This document shows, piece after piece, positions 54,831 to 63,441 of a stretch of DNA of 64,000 nt; the stretch's first letter is position 1, and each line of letters opens with the position of its first letter. Under the pieces are notes generated by a model that worked only from the letters and a program-made list of their open reading frames with translations, had not been told where the DNA came from and did no database searches. The position numbers and the translations under genes were made by a program. The stretch is from Methyloprofundus sp. (lineage in GTDB: Bacteria > Pseudomonadota > Gammaproteobacteria > Methylococcales > Methylomonadaceae). The stretch lies in contig AP023240.1 in the NCBI GenBank assembly GCA_016592635.1, positions 3,141,630 through 3,205,629 of the forward strand, written 5' to 3'.

Positions 54831-55220
54831 TTATCTTTTAAAAAATAAATAAACAAAAGTACATTTCATAGTTAACTTACTGTCATCCAGCTCAAGTACT
54901 CTACAGCGTTCCATTTTGGAGCGTCCAGGTGTTTTTTGTTTCATAATAACACCATCTTCAACTGCATACTTTAAGTCAATTTTTAAGGTTTTAGTGCGGC
55001 CAAACCGATCATTAGATTCTGTATGTATAACACCATCTTTTCTAAATTCCCATTCTGAAAAAAGTTCAACTTTCTCTTTGTGCAAAGCAATTGCTTCAGC
55101 ATATAGCTTCCACTTCCCTAAAATTTCTGAATTATCTTTAAGTTTAATATCTTCTGCTGCTTGCACTGATACTGAAAACAAAAATGCTGCACCAGCAATT
55201 AAAGCTTTGTTAAATTTCAT
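54831..55220 (-). CDS. hypothetical periplasmic protein
   Basis: The product is about 129 residues from the ATG at 55218-55220, with agaggggcaa before it. The leader KFNKALIAGAAFLFSVSVQA is cleaved before AEDIKLKD. The mature part has LGKWKLYAEAIALHKEKVEL and RKDGVIHTESNDRFGRTKTL, suggesting a small beta-rich lipocalin-like fold, but no family was recognised. It is convergent with the DUF2959 gene. Ten extra residues upstream are possible but lack a good ribosome site. Confidence 0.65.
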   Translation of the reverse strand: MKFNKALIAGAAFLFSVSVQAAEDIKLKDNSEILGKWKLYAEAIALHKEKVELFSEWEFRKDGVIHTESNDRFGRTKTLKIDLKYAVEDGVIMKQKTPGRSKMERCRVLELDDSKLTMKCTFVYLFFKR

Positions 55221-55300
55221 ATTTGCCCCTCTTCTTTTATAATTATTATTCAACTGCCACTAAATTGATTGTAACATGCAAGCTGCATTAATAAATGGCA

Positions 55301-56239
55301 TTATTCTAATGGTATTGACTTTTGGCGATGTTGTAACAATAATTTTTTAAATACATCAGGATCTTTTTCTTGAGTAACCTCACCTACTCTTGGGCACAGT
55401 TTATGTTCCAAACGGGACAACCAAAAGCGTAAACTGGCTCTTCTTAAGAATAAAGGTAAATACGCCAATTCTTCAGCTGAGACTTGACGTATTTGCTGAT
55501 AAGTCTGCATAAACAGTGCCTGCTGCTGATACTGAAATTCACCTTGTTGGCTAATACACCAGTCATTTAAGGTAATGGCTATATCCAATAAATAACAATC
55601 GCAACAGGCTGCATAAAAATCTAACATGCCTGTTAAAGTATCTTCAACAAATAACACATTATCCTTAAATAAATCAGCATGAATAACACCTCGCGGCAAA
55701 TGCTCCACATGATGCTTCTGCTGAAATGCCAGCTCGTCATTTAATAAAATTAAGTCTTGTGCAGATAGCTCATTAGCAACTTTTTTTACCGTTGCAGCCA
55801 ACCACGGCAACCCTTTTCTATTTTTTTTTACGAACTGCAAAGAGGTAGATCTGGAATGTAAGCTCGCCAAAGCTGTTGCAATCGCCAGCTGCTGTTGAGC
55901 TGAGACATATTGCAAAGACTTACCAGGCAAACAGTTAAATAATGCGGCAGGCTTATCCAACAACACCTGCAAAGATTCTTGATATTGATCGACTAATGGA
56001 TAAGGGTAATAACTGGCACTGCTAGCTAACTGCAATAGCAGCTCTAGATAACAAAAGACTTCACTACTGCTGAAATGCTCATAGATAGTAAGAACAAAAT
56101 CACCTTGCACAGTTGTCAGTAAATAATTGGTGTTTTCTATGCCTGCACTAATTCCTTGAAACTGAATAAGCTCCCCTAGACCATAAGGTGCTATAAATGA
56201 CTCTATTTGGCTACGAGTAAGCGTTGTATAAACCGACAC
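55301..56239 (-). CDS. thrB: homoserine kinase (type II, APH-like fold)
   Basis: This enzyme phosphorylates homoserine for ThrC. The 312-residue protein has the protein-kinase-like fold: SAGIENTNYLLTTVQGDFVL (nucleotide binding), RGVIHADLFKDNVLF (catalytic loop, Asp) and TGMLDFYAACCDCYLLDIAI (metal-binding Asp). This places it in the ThrB2 group, as in Pseudomonas. The gene lies next to a DUF2782 gene, which is a common pairing. Hom and ThrC are encoded 40 kb away in this window. Confidence 0.93.
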   Translation of the reverse strand: MSVYTTLTRSQIESFIAPYGLGELIQFQGISAGIENTNYLLTTVQGDFVLTIYEHFSSSEVFCYLELLLQLASSASYYPYPLVDQYQESLQVLLDKPAALFNCLPGKSLQYVSAQQQLAIATALASLHSRSTSLQFVKKNRKGLPWLAATVKKVANELSAQDLILLNDELAFQQKHHVEHLPRGVIHADLFKDNVLFVEDTLTGMLDFYAACCDCYLLDIAITLNDWCISQQGEFQYQQQALFMQTYQQIRQVSAEELAYLPLFLRRASLRFWLSRLEHKLCPRVGEVTQEKDPDVFKKLLLQHRQKSIPLE

Positions 56240-56243
56240 CTAT

Positions 56244-56579
56244 TTACCAGCTAAAAATTGTCCATTGATTAATTTTAATTAACTCATCCAAATCACTCTC
56301 ACTCACTTCTTCCATTTCACCATCACCATCAGGATCAACAAAGTAATAAGCAGGCCCAATATCTGGAATAATTTTTATTTTATAAATTTTGCCATTCACT
56401 CGATATTCATGGATAGTTTTATTACCTTTACGAGTAATAGTAATATCCGCTTCCATCGGCTCACCATCTTGCACTGGTAATGGCATTTCAGGCACATCAG
56501 GAACAACTGCACCTTCAGCCAAAACAGCACTAGAACAAACCAATAAACAACATAAAATATAGCGGCGCATAATATGCAA
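56244..56579 (-). CDS. DUF2782 family secreted protein
   Basis: The 111-residue protein has a signal peptide (RRYILCCLLVCSSAVLAEG) and the DUF2782 core: EADITITRKGNKTIHEYRVN, YKIKIIPDIGPAYYFVDPDG. The family is found beside thrB/polA in Gammaproteobacteria, as here, with its stop four bases before the thrB start. The function is unknown. Predicted periplasmic. Confidence 0.9.
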   Translation of the reverse strand: MHIMRRYILCCLLVCSSAVLAEGAVVPDVPEMPLPVQDGEPMEADITITRKGNKTIHEYRVNGKIYKIKIIPDIGPAYYFVDPDGDGEMEEVSESDLDELIKINQWTIFSW

Positions 56580-56946
56580 TTCCTATATAAAAAAATACGT
56601 CCAATACAAAAGGGGTTGTATTAAGGGACACGCATGAAACAACTTGCCAACATTATACCGATAGATACTCATTTTGCATCGATTTATTGGTGTACCCACA
56701 GCAGCCTAAAGCCAGCAGCACTCTAACCAGAGGTATATTACAATATGCCTTAATATAGAGTGATACCAAGCATAAGCTGGCAAATAAATGCCATTATCAG
56801 CGAGTGATTGCGCATACTAATGTTATATGTTTAAATCAGCACACAAAATGTGTCGCATATATTTTTGTAAGCATTTTTGACTTTGTGGTACCCGCCTCAC
56901 TACAAAGTTACTACTTTAAATGAGGTGATAATATGGAGTTATTAAT
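56580..56946. other. intergenic region with a possible small ORF
   Basis: This 367-bp gap includes a 30-codon frame at 56634-56726 (MKQLANIIPIDTHFASIYWC...) with aagggacacgc before it. There is no homology I can name, so I do not call it a gene. The remaining sequence is unremarkable and should carry promoters for both divergent neighbours. Confidence 0.4.
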
Positions 56947-57474
56947 ATGAATAGTCTTTCAGCATTGTCTGTCAGCATTGGGCTTATTGCAGGGCTTGCA
57001 ACCTTCTTAGCCGTTGGACCTTTAAGTGGGGTCTTTTTAATATGGGCCGCTACTATCTCTTGGGCTGCTTACTTTGCTCTAGGTGGCGATGATAAGGCTG
57101 CAGTCAGTACTGCTGTATGTAGTGTTTTTGGCGTATTGGTTGCTACTTATGCAGCCTATGAAATTGCGACAATTGCACCTGATAACGCACTAGGCTTCCC
57201 TGCTATGGCTGCTGTTATTGTTGCGGTCACTGTTATCGCTATGTGTTTATCTGCAAACATCCCTGCTCTTTCAGCCATTCCAGCTAGCGTTTTAGGTTAT
57301 TCTGCAACATTTGGTTACCTATTACAAACTCCTGGCATGCTGTCTACTGACGTATTGCTTGGTGCAACTTGGGACAACCCGGTATTAGTCATTTCTTTCT
57401 CGTTAGTGCTAGGTGTGGCTCTTGGCATTGCATCAGCAAAATTAGCAGCGAAAATGACCACTATTGAAGGTTAA
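56947..57474 (+). CDS. DUF1097 family membrane protein
   Basis: The 175-residue protein has about five to six membrane helices: LIAGLATFLAVGPLSGVFLI, AVCSVFGVLVATYAAYEIAT, MAAVIVAVTVIAMCLSAN and VISFSLVLGVALGIASAKLA. It fits DUF1097 (YcdZ-like), inner-membrane proteins of unknown function. It is transcribed alone and ends at a convergent hairpin. The start follows gagttattaat. Confidence 0.82.
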   Translation: MNSLSALSVSIGLIAGLATFLAVGPLSGVFLIWAATISWAAYFALGGDDKAAVSTAVCSVFGVLVATYAAYEIATIAPDNALGFPAMAAVIVAVTVIAMCLSANIPALSAIPASVLGYSATFGYLLQTPGMLSTDVLLGATWDNPVLVISFSLVLGVALGIASAKLAAKMTTIEG

Positions 57475-57488
57475 GCACTGCTCGCTTT

Positions 57489-57530
57489 AGATTTAATGGC
57501 ATGGAGAAGCTTCTCTATGCCATTAAATCT
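57489..57530. terminator. hairpin between the convergent DUF1097 and globin genes
   Basis: Arms agatttaatggcatggaga and tctctatgccattaaatct are complementary apart from one G-T position. There is no T tract, so termination is probable but not certain. Confidence 0.6.
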
Positions 57531-57553
57531 CCCATCACCAATAAATAACAACT

Positions 57554-57946
57554 CTACTCAGTATTGATCATATGCGTCGCTAGATCAGCAAAAGCTTGCA
57601 TAATATTCTTTCTTAATTCATCAGGCATGCTCACCTCGTATATTGCCTTTTGCATACACCACATCCATTGATCACGCGTTAGCTTATCAACCTGAAAAGG
57701 AAAATGTCGCTGCTTTAAACGCGGGTGCCCATACTCCTGTACAAACAAATCTGGGCCACCTAACCATCCCGATAAAAATTTAACCAATTTTTCTTTTACT
57801 GGTTCTAGCTCAGGTGCATGAATTGCACGTAGCTCTTTTACCTCAGGCTTGGTATCCATATAAAAATAAAACCGATCAACCAAGCTGATAATTGCCTGCT
57901 GGCCTCCCATTAATGCATAAGGAGTTGTTTGCTGCGTTTCTGCCAT
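57554..57946 (-). CDS. group II truncated haemoglobin
   Basis: The 130-residue globin has the short two-over-two fold: GGQQAIISLVDRFYFYMDT near the A-B helices, LSGWLGGPDLFVQEYGHPRL with the distal region and the conserved YGHPRLK-RHF segment carrying the proximal His, and LTRDQWMWCMQKAIYEV. This is the TrHbO (group II) type. Such globins bind oxygen or nitric oxide. It is transcribed alone and divergent from the Bax-inhibitor-like gene. Confidence 0.92.
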   Translation of the reverse strand: MAETQQTTPYALMGGQQAIISLVDRFYFYMDTKPEVKELRAIHAPELEPVKEKLVKFLSGWLGGPDLFVQEYGHPRLKQRHFPFQVDKLTRDQWMWCMQKAIYEVSMPDELRKNIMQAFADLATHMINTE

Positions 57947-58044
57947 ATAATTTTAGAAAGTTTATGTAAATTAATTGTTCAATATAACGAAATTCTTGTA
58001 AGATTGCCTATGTTATTCACTTATTAATTCAGGCTTTTATTATC

Positions 58045-58713
58045 ATGAGATTAAATATTGCTGCTACACCCGCTAGTGCAAGCACATTAGCAACCAATAA
58101 AGTTTTACGTAACACTTATATGTTACTGTCTATGACTTTACTTTTCAGTGCCTTTACAGCTGGCTTAGCCATGATGCTAAATATGCCACCAATGGGTATG
58201 ATGATCACCATGATTGGCTATTTCGGCTTATTATTTGCAACGACTAAATTTAGTAATAGCTCGTTAGGCTTAGTCTTCATTTTTGCTTTAACAGGCTTTA
58301 TGGGACTAACCCTAGGCCCCATTATCAATATGTACCTAAATGCTTATAGTAATGGCCACGAATTAGTCATAACTGCATTAGGCGGTACTGGCGTTATTTT
58401 TATCGCACTATCTGGTTATGCACTAACAACTCGTAAAAATTTCAGCTTTTTGGGTGGTTTTTTAATGGTAGGTATTTTAGTTGCCTTCCTAGCGGGTATC
58501 GGCGCAATGTTCTTTGCGATTCCAGCACTATCTTTAGCTGTTTCAGGCATGTTTATTTTATTGATGTCAGGCCTGATTCTATACCAAACCAGTGAAATTA
58601 TTCATGGTGGTGAAACTAATTATATTTTAGCAACTATCTCTTTATACGTTTCTATTTACAACTTATTCTTGAGTTTGTTGCAATTATTAGGTGTGTTTGG
58701 TGGCAATGACTAA
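58045..58713 (+). CDS. Bax inhibitor-1/YccA family membrane protein
   Basis: The 222-residue protein has seven membrane helices: NTYMLLSMTLLFSAFTAGLA, GMMITMIGYFGLLFATTKF, LVFIFALTGFMGLTLGPII, ALGGTGVIFIALSGYALTTR, GILVAFLAGIGAMFF, SGMFILLMSGLILYQTSEII and ILATISLYVSIYNLFLSLLQ. The family includes YccA, which regulates FtsH, and YbhL. Predicted inner membrane. It is a single-gene unit with a terminator downstream. Confidence 0.92.
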   Translation: MRLNIAATPASASTLATNKVLRNTYMLLSMTLLFSAFTAGLAMMLNMPPMGMMITMIGYFGLLFATTKFSNSSLGLVFIFALTGFMGLTLGPIINMYLNAYSNGHELVITALGGTGVIFIALSGYALTTRKNFSFLGGFLMVGILVAFLAGIGAMFFAIPALSLAVSGMFILLMSGLILYQTSEIIHGGETNYILATISLYVSIYNLFLSLLQLLGVFGGND

Positions 58714-58734
58714 TTACTAAGAGCTAGCTCACTA

Positions 58735-58766
58735 AAAAGCCTAGTTCTGATAACTGGGCTTTTTTA
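58735..58766 (+). terminator. terminator after the Bax-inhibitor-like gene
   Basis: Arms aaaagcctagtt and aactgggctttt form the stem, followed by further T residues. Confidence 0.88.
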
Positions 58767-58814
58767 CTTTGCAAAATAATACTGTATATCCTATTAAAAC
58801 TGATAGAACCTTAT

Positions 58815-59661
58815 ATTTCTAGATTGACTGCCGTACCTTCTAATGCCAAAGTGATTGATTGTTGAATAAGCATCTCCTCTGGAAGCGTAGTCAATTCACT
58901 ATTAAATTCCAAGTTTATTGTTTCTAGCTTAGCTAACTCAACAATATCATTAGGTAAAAATGTAATTGATTAAACTCTAAGTCTAAAGTTTTTAAAGCAC
59001 CCAACCGACCAATACTCTTAGGTAAAGCTTGTAACTGATTGAAGCCGACATTTAATACTTTTAAATTCCCCCAGATCCCCTAGACTCTCAGGTAACGCTT
59101 GTAATTGGTTGCCCCAAAGCCCTAGAGCTTCCAGTTGACTAAGTTGTCAGTCGTTTCAGGGACTGCTAACAAGTGATTACCCTTTAACTCCAATACTTTT
59201 AAATTAACCAACTGACCTATCATTTCAGGTAAGTGCTGTAACTGGTTGCCGCTTAATTCTAAAATTTCCAAATTAATCAATTTGCCAATACTATCCAGCA
59301 AATGGTGCAACTGACTATCTTTTAAATTCAAACGCTTTAAATTGCTTAGAATGCCAATACATTCAGGTATGGTGGAAAACTTACTTTTGCGCAAATCCAA
59401 AGTAGTCAATGACAGTAAAACACCCTTATCACGCGGCAAGCCACTCCACCATTGTGATTCCTCATCAAAACAATAGTGACTTATTAGATTTTTATCCGCC
59501 CAAACAATTAATTCATCAAGCGCACTATACTCTGCATCTACTTCAGCACGCACTTCGGCAAAGCGCGCGAGCAATGCAGTGATATTTTCCAAATTCAACA
59601 TTGCTTGAAATTTAACTATTAGTGCCGTTATACGCTGATGCTTTGCCAATTCAACAGGCAT
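58815..59661 (-). pseudogene. leucine-rich-repeat gene with several frameshifts
   Basis: The upper part (59122-59661, 179 codons) starts MPVELAKHQRITALIVKFQ and then has four LRR units (LNLKDSQLHHLLDSIGKLI, LEILELSGNQLQHLPEMIGQ, LVNLKVLELKGNHLLAVPE). The pattern goes on below 59145 in other frames (LEALGLWGNQLQALPESLG, NLKVLNVGFNQLQALPKSIG, LKTLDLEFNQLHFL). At least three frameshifts (near 59145, 59075 and 58955) lie between. The gene begins by TAATG overlap with the 84-residue gene before it. It may be a recently broken gene or a sequencing artefact in homopolymers. Confidence 0.75.
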
Positions 59662-59915
59662 TAAGCCAAAATATTAAGTAACCACTCGCTAGCATCTTGT
59701 AAGCTAGCTTCAATTCGTGCTAATAGTTTATCGTGCTCAAGTAATTTTTCAGCGACCAATATATGTTCTAATTCTTGCTTAAGCTCAGGTAAACTAGCTA
59801 ATGTCGAGTCATAATTTAGCATCAATAACTTTAACTTTTCTTTACTTTGATGTACTTTAATTTCTACCAAACTAAATGAATCATCCAAAAAAATCCCTTG
59901 TTGATCTTTATTCAT
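59661..59915 (-). CDS. small helical hypothetical protein preceding the LRR gene
   Basis: This 84-residue, mostly helical, acidic protein has VHQSKEKLKLLMLNYDSTLA and ELKQELEHILVAEKLLEHDK. No family was recognised. Its stop overlaps the ATG of the LRR pseudogene (TAATG), so both are one unit. Whether it is an independent gene or the N-terminus of a once longer protein is unclear. Confidence 0.45.
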   Translation of the reverse strand: MNKDQQGIFLDDSFSLVEIKVHQSKEKLKLLMLNYDSTLASLPELKQELEHILVAEKLLEHDKLLARIEASLQDASEWLLNILA

Positions 59916-60008
59916 TTTTTACTCCATTAAAAATGGCAGATATTACCTTCTTTAACTTAAGGGGCGAAGATTTAATTACTCATCATTGCAAACATAACTC
60001 TCCTACAC

Positions 60009-61151
60009 TTATGCCAGTAATTCTAAAACTAATTTTGCCATATTTTCTGAACCACCACCTGCTCCTATTTTATGCTTTACCTGCTGCAAATCATTACGGA
60101 TTGCTTGTGCATATTGCTTATCTTGCAAGATTGCCATCATTTCTTGAGCAAGGTTTTTTGGCGTTGCGTCATACTGAATAAATTCTTTCACAGCCGCCTT
60201 ACCAACAACAATATTAGGTAAGCCAATAAATTCAGTATCAACTAATATTCTTGCCAATAAATAAGTCAAGGTAGAAAGCCTATAGGCTACTAACATGGGC
60301 ACTGTCAGTAATGCAATCTCAAGTGTTGCTGTTCCCGATACCGTCATAACTGCATCACAGCATTGCACAGTATCATAGAACTGGTTTTTTATAGCCTTCA
60401 CTTTAACATTTGCATGTTTAAATGAAGATTGCAATAATTCATCCGTCACTGAATCAGCTTGCGGCAAGACAAATTGCACACCTGGGATTTGTTGCTGTAT
60501 GAGCTCTGCTGCTTGCAACATAGTCGGCAGCATGCGATTAATTTCATCGATACGGCTACCAGGCAAAATCCCCACAACAGGCTTCCCTATTTCTAAGCCA
60601 AATTCAGTAAAATCTTCCTCTTTGGTGCGCTTAGGACATACTTTATCAACCGATGGGTGCCCAACATAGCGTACTGGTACATTTTCCTTTTCATAATAAG
60701 GTACTTCGAAAGGAAAAATAACTGCCATCATATCAATCACTTTCCCATAGGCTACCACACGCCCAGGTCGCCAGGCCCAAATTTGCGGACTGACATAAAA
60801 CAAAACCTTAATACCATTTTTCTTGGCAAAACCAGCTAATTTAAAATTAAATTCTTTATAATCAACACAAACTAATAAATCAGGTCTTTGCTCCAATAAT
60901 AACTGTTGCATTACATGTAAAGCACGTCGAATTTCAGCATAGCGCTTAAGCACCTCAACTACGCCAATTACGCCAATGTTAGATGAGTCATAGTGGATTG
61001 CAACGCCGGCAGCTGCCATTTTCTTCCCACCCATGCCAATCGCTTGCATATCAGGGCGGCTCTTTTTCAATTCAAGAAATAAATTTGCTGCATGCTGATC
61101 CCCAGACGACTCTCCGGCAACCAACATAATTTTCTTGGGCACATGACTCAT
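60009..61151 (-). CDS. lpxB: lipid-A-disaccharide synthase
   Basis: The glycosyltransferase joins UDP-diacylglucosamine and lipid X to make the lipid A disaccharide. The 380-residue protein has IMLVAGESSGDQHAANLF (typical N-terminus), FYVSPQIWAWRPGRV, VRYVGHPSVDKVC and ILPGSRIDEINRMLPTM, the last three of which are highly conserved in LpxB. MTVSGTATLEIALLTVPML completes the picture. It is alone here, without lpxA/fabZ, though in many Gammaproteobacteria they are adjacent. Confidence 0.96.
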   Translation of the reverse strand: MSHVPKKIMLVAGESSGDQHAANLFLELKKSRPDMQAIGMGGKKMAAAGVAIHYDSSNIGVIGVVEVLKRYAEIRRALHVMQQLLLEQRPDLLVCVDYKEFNFKLAGFAKKNGIKVLFYVSPQIWAWRPGRVVAYGKVIDMMAVIFPFEVPYYEKENVPVRYVGHPSVDKVCPKRTKEEDFTEFGLEIGKPVVGILPGSRIDEINRMLPTMLQAAELIQQQIPGVQFVLPQADSVTDELLQSSFKHANVKVKAIKNQFYDTVQCCDAVMTVSGTATLEIALLTVPMLVAYRLSTLTYLLARILVDTEFIGLPNIVVGKAAVKEFIQYDATPKNLAQEMMAILQDKQYAQAIRNDLQQVKHKIGAGGGSENMAKLVLELLA

Positions 61152-61245
61152 ATAAAACAGAACTCCGAAACTATATAAAAACCAAGTTGATTACACTATA
61201 ATCTCCCCCATACAACCTAATTAAAAATATCCAAGGTAACTTAGC

Positions 61246-61788
61246 ATGGCGATCTCATTACAAGACCAGTTATTAAACTCTGGTCTAATCAATAAAAGTA
61301 AAGCGAATCAATCAAAGAAAGAGAAGTATAAACAATCAAAGCAACAACGCAACAGTAAATCCGTACAAACAAACGAAGCAACACTATTAGCACAACAATC
61401 GCTTGCGGAAAAACAGACTAAAGATCGTGAATTAAATCAGAAAAAACAGCTTGAACTAGAAAAAAAGGCCATTATTGCGCAGATAAAGCAATTAATAGAG
61501 CTTAATAAACAAGCCCAAGATCATGAAGGTGTTGCCTATAATTTTTCTGATAATAATACTGTCAAAAAAATCTATGTTAGTGAAACCACGCAAAAAAATA
61601 TCAGTAATGGTAAGTTAGCTATTGTTAAATATGATAACCATTATGAATTAATTCCCGCTCAAGTTGCTGAAAAAATCATACAACGGGATGCAGGTTATAT
61701 TATGGTGCTAAATGATAAAATTGATGATGATCAATCAGGTGATGACCCGTATGCAGATTTTCAAATACCTGATGATTTAATGTGGTAA
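61246..61788 (+). CDS. DUF2058 family (nucleoprotein/polynucleotide-associated) protein
   Basis: The 180-residue protein begins SLQDQLLNSGLINKSKANQS, followed by a Lys/Gln-rich basic region (KKEKYKQSKQQRN). A coiled-coil Glu/Gln/Lys stretch, then a C-terminal domain (KKIYVSETTQKNISNGKLAI, YELIPAQVAEKIIQRD) complete it. The acidic tail is DDDQSGDDPYADFQIPDD. This matches the DUF2058 family, suspected of nucleic-acid binding. The neighbours suggest no pathway. Confidence 0.88.
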   Translation: MAISLQDQLLNSGLINKSKANQSKKEKYKQSKQQRNSKSVQTNEATLLAQQSLAEKQTKDRELNQKKQLELEKKAIIAQIKQLIELNKQAQDHEGVAYNFSDNNTVKKIYVSETTQKNISNGKLAIVKYDNHYELIPAQVAEKIIQRDAGYIMVLNDKIDDDQSGDDPYADFQIPDDLMW

Positions 61789-61844
61789 GTACAAGACTAA
61801 TACAAGATGAAGATTTTTTATTGCGCAATATTAAAAAATAGAAC

Positions 61845-61922
61845 CCGACACGGTGAGGTACGCAAAAATGTCGGATTTTGTTATCTACGCTGCGCTAGAT
61901 AAGCTCCATCCAACCTACGATA
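61845..61922. repeat. degenerate palindromic repeat
   Basis: The stretch acccgacacggtgaggtacg to ctccatccaacctacgata contains tgtcgg/ccgaca arms and a gttatctacgctgcgctaga part. It shares the ccaacctac ending with small repeats common in environmental Gammaproteobacteria. It lies between convergent genes. Confidence 0.4.
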
Positions 61923-61946
61923 TAACTTACTTTTTAGGCTATTTTT

Positions 61947-62363
61947 TTATTTTAACTGCTGTTGCCAGTTTTTTAGCTCTACACTGTCTTCTGCTATTTC
62001 TTTAAACTGGCTAGGGTGGGTCAACTGATAAAGATTTTCAGTATTAGGGACTAAATTAAGAAACCATACTCCAGACTGACCTAGGCGAAAATGCAACATA
62101 TCACTTCTAAAAGGACTTTTTAGACTATAGCGTTTAATAAAAATAACTGAAGCACTATTTACCCCCTTTAAAGTTTTTGCTTTGAGCAAAACGCCTATGT
62201 AACTAGGTATATCTTGATCCTGAGTTTTTAAAGTAGATTGCCCTAAATACTGACCATAAACAATTAAATCAGCCTCAGCTAGTGCTTTATCACTTATTGC
62301 AGCCCAATCAGCATGACTGTTTTGTACAAAAAATAATAAAACAAAAAGAGAAATTAACCGCAT
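61947..62363 (-). CDS. hypothetical secreted protein next to the matrixin
   Basis: The 138-residue protein has a signal peptide (RLISLFVLLFFVQNSHADWA). The mature part has EADLIVYGQYLGQSTL and FIKRYSLKSPFRSDMLHFRL, where strands are predicted. No family was recognised. It follows the matrixin gene after 31 bp in the same direction and is probably cotranscribed with it. An inhibitor or accessory role is conceivable but unsupported. Confidence 0.6.
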   Translation of the reverse strand: MRLISLFVLLFFVQNSHADWAAISDKALAEADLIVYGQYLGQSTLKTQDQDIPSYIGVLLKAKTLKGVNSASVIFIKRYSLKSPFRSDMLHFRLGQSGVWFLNLVPNTENLYQLTHPSQFKEIAEDSVELKNWQQQLK

Positions 62364-62394
62364 TAAAATCCCTCAATAAAGTTTATGAAGACAT

Positions 62395-63150
62395 CTAAAG
62401 CTTAACAGCTGAACGCTTTCTTTGTGTAGAAAAACCAATTAAACCGAGCATTACTAATATTAATACTTGAGGTGCAGGCACTGAATTGACAGCAGCCCCA
62501 TAAAGGAATTGTGCCCCTGCAATATCATCTGCCTGTAGCCCAGCAAATGTTTCAGTATAAATAGGATTCATAAGTGAATTGGGAACTCCAGTATGCCCCA
62601 AACCTAAAGCATGCCCTAATTCATGCGCAAAAACCTGAAAAATATCAAAGCCTGAACCACCAAAACCAATTTTCCAAGTATCGTCACTATCAAAATGTAT
62701 ATCACCCGCAGCAGTTGCGCCATTTACTGGCGGAAAAAAACCATGGGCTAAGGTTCCTGCTCCTAGAGACTCTAGACCTGATAGTCCACCACTTGCAGTA
62801 ATAGGGTGCCCTGCCACCCGAATATCGCCAGAAGACCCCGGTGCATTAAAATCCTCACCACCATCAGCCACTTTAACAAAAGTTACATCTGCAACAGCAC
62901 TCCACGCATCAAATGCACGCACTAGTTGAGCTTCATAACCAATAGGCATAAAATCATCTAATGAAGTAAGTGTGGTACACCCTAGATCACTAGTACACCC
63001 GACACCAGTCCCTGCCAAGCTCCAAGTAATGGTTGCACCTGTTCCAAAAATACTGCTACCCCACTTCCCAGGGGTAGTACCTGCTAATACAAAAGCATTA
63101 GCAGCATTAGTAAAAAATAACATCAGCACCAAAGTGCTTAAATATTTCAT
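62395..63150 (-). CDS. matrixin-like metalloprotease with PEP-CTERM-like tail
   Basis: The 251-residue protein has a signal peptide (LVLMLFFTNAANAFVLAGTT). The catalytic M10 domain carries the zinc motif HELGHALGLGH and the Met-turn in SLMNPIY. Its tail is VPAPQVLILVMLGLIGFSTQ and R-K-R, a PEP-CTERM variant with A instead of E. It should be secreted and sorted to the envelope by exosortase. The Cys pair in GCTSDLGCTT lies in the early part of the domain. Substrate unknown. It probably leads the unit with the small protein downstream. Confidence 0.85.
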   Translation of the reverse strand: MKYLSTLVLMLFFTNAANAFVLAGTTPGKWGSSIFGTGATITWSLAGTGVGCTSDLGCTTLTSLDDFMPIGYEAQLVRAFDAWSAVADVTFVKVADGGEDFNAPGSSGDIRVAGHPITASGGLSGLESLGAGTLAHGFFPPVNGATAAGDIHFDSDDTWKIGFGGSGFDIFQVFAHELGHALGLGHTGVPNSLMNPIYTETFAGLQADDIAGAQFLYGAAVNSVPAPQVLILVMLGLIGFSTQRKRSAVKL

Positions 63151-63441
63151 AGTTTATTCCTTTTTAATATTCTGGTGTTCTAAAAATTTCAAGTCTCGAT
63201 TTTATGTAATAAGCAACATAGCTTTATGACTATTTTAAAATTTAAATTTTGTGATAAGTTTCAGATAAGAATAGTGGATATTGTGAAACTTATAAAGCAA
63301 TTATTGATAAATAATGCATTTAAACCAAATAAAAAATATAAATTTATTTCAAAGCACACAAAAATATCAATAAATAATTGATATTCATAATAAAAATGTG
63401 CATTCTATTTTTTAGAGGCCTATATTAAAATAGGATAAGGC
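63151..63441. other. AT-rich intergenic region
   Basis: This gap of about 290 bp is strongly AT-rich and has no gene. It should contain the promoter of the matrixin gene. No element was recognised. Confidence 0.4.

Noticed and set aside
56634..56726. A 30-codon frame with a weak ribosome site between DUF2782 and DUF1097
   Set aside because: Too short and without homology or conservation evidence; mentioned only in the gap entry.
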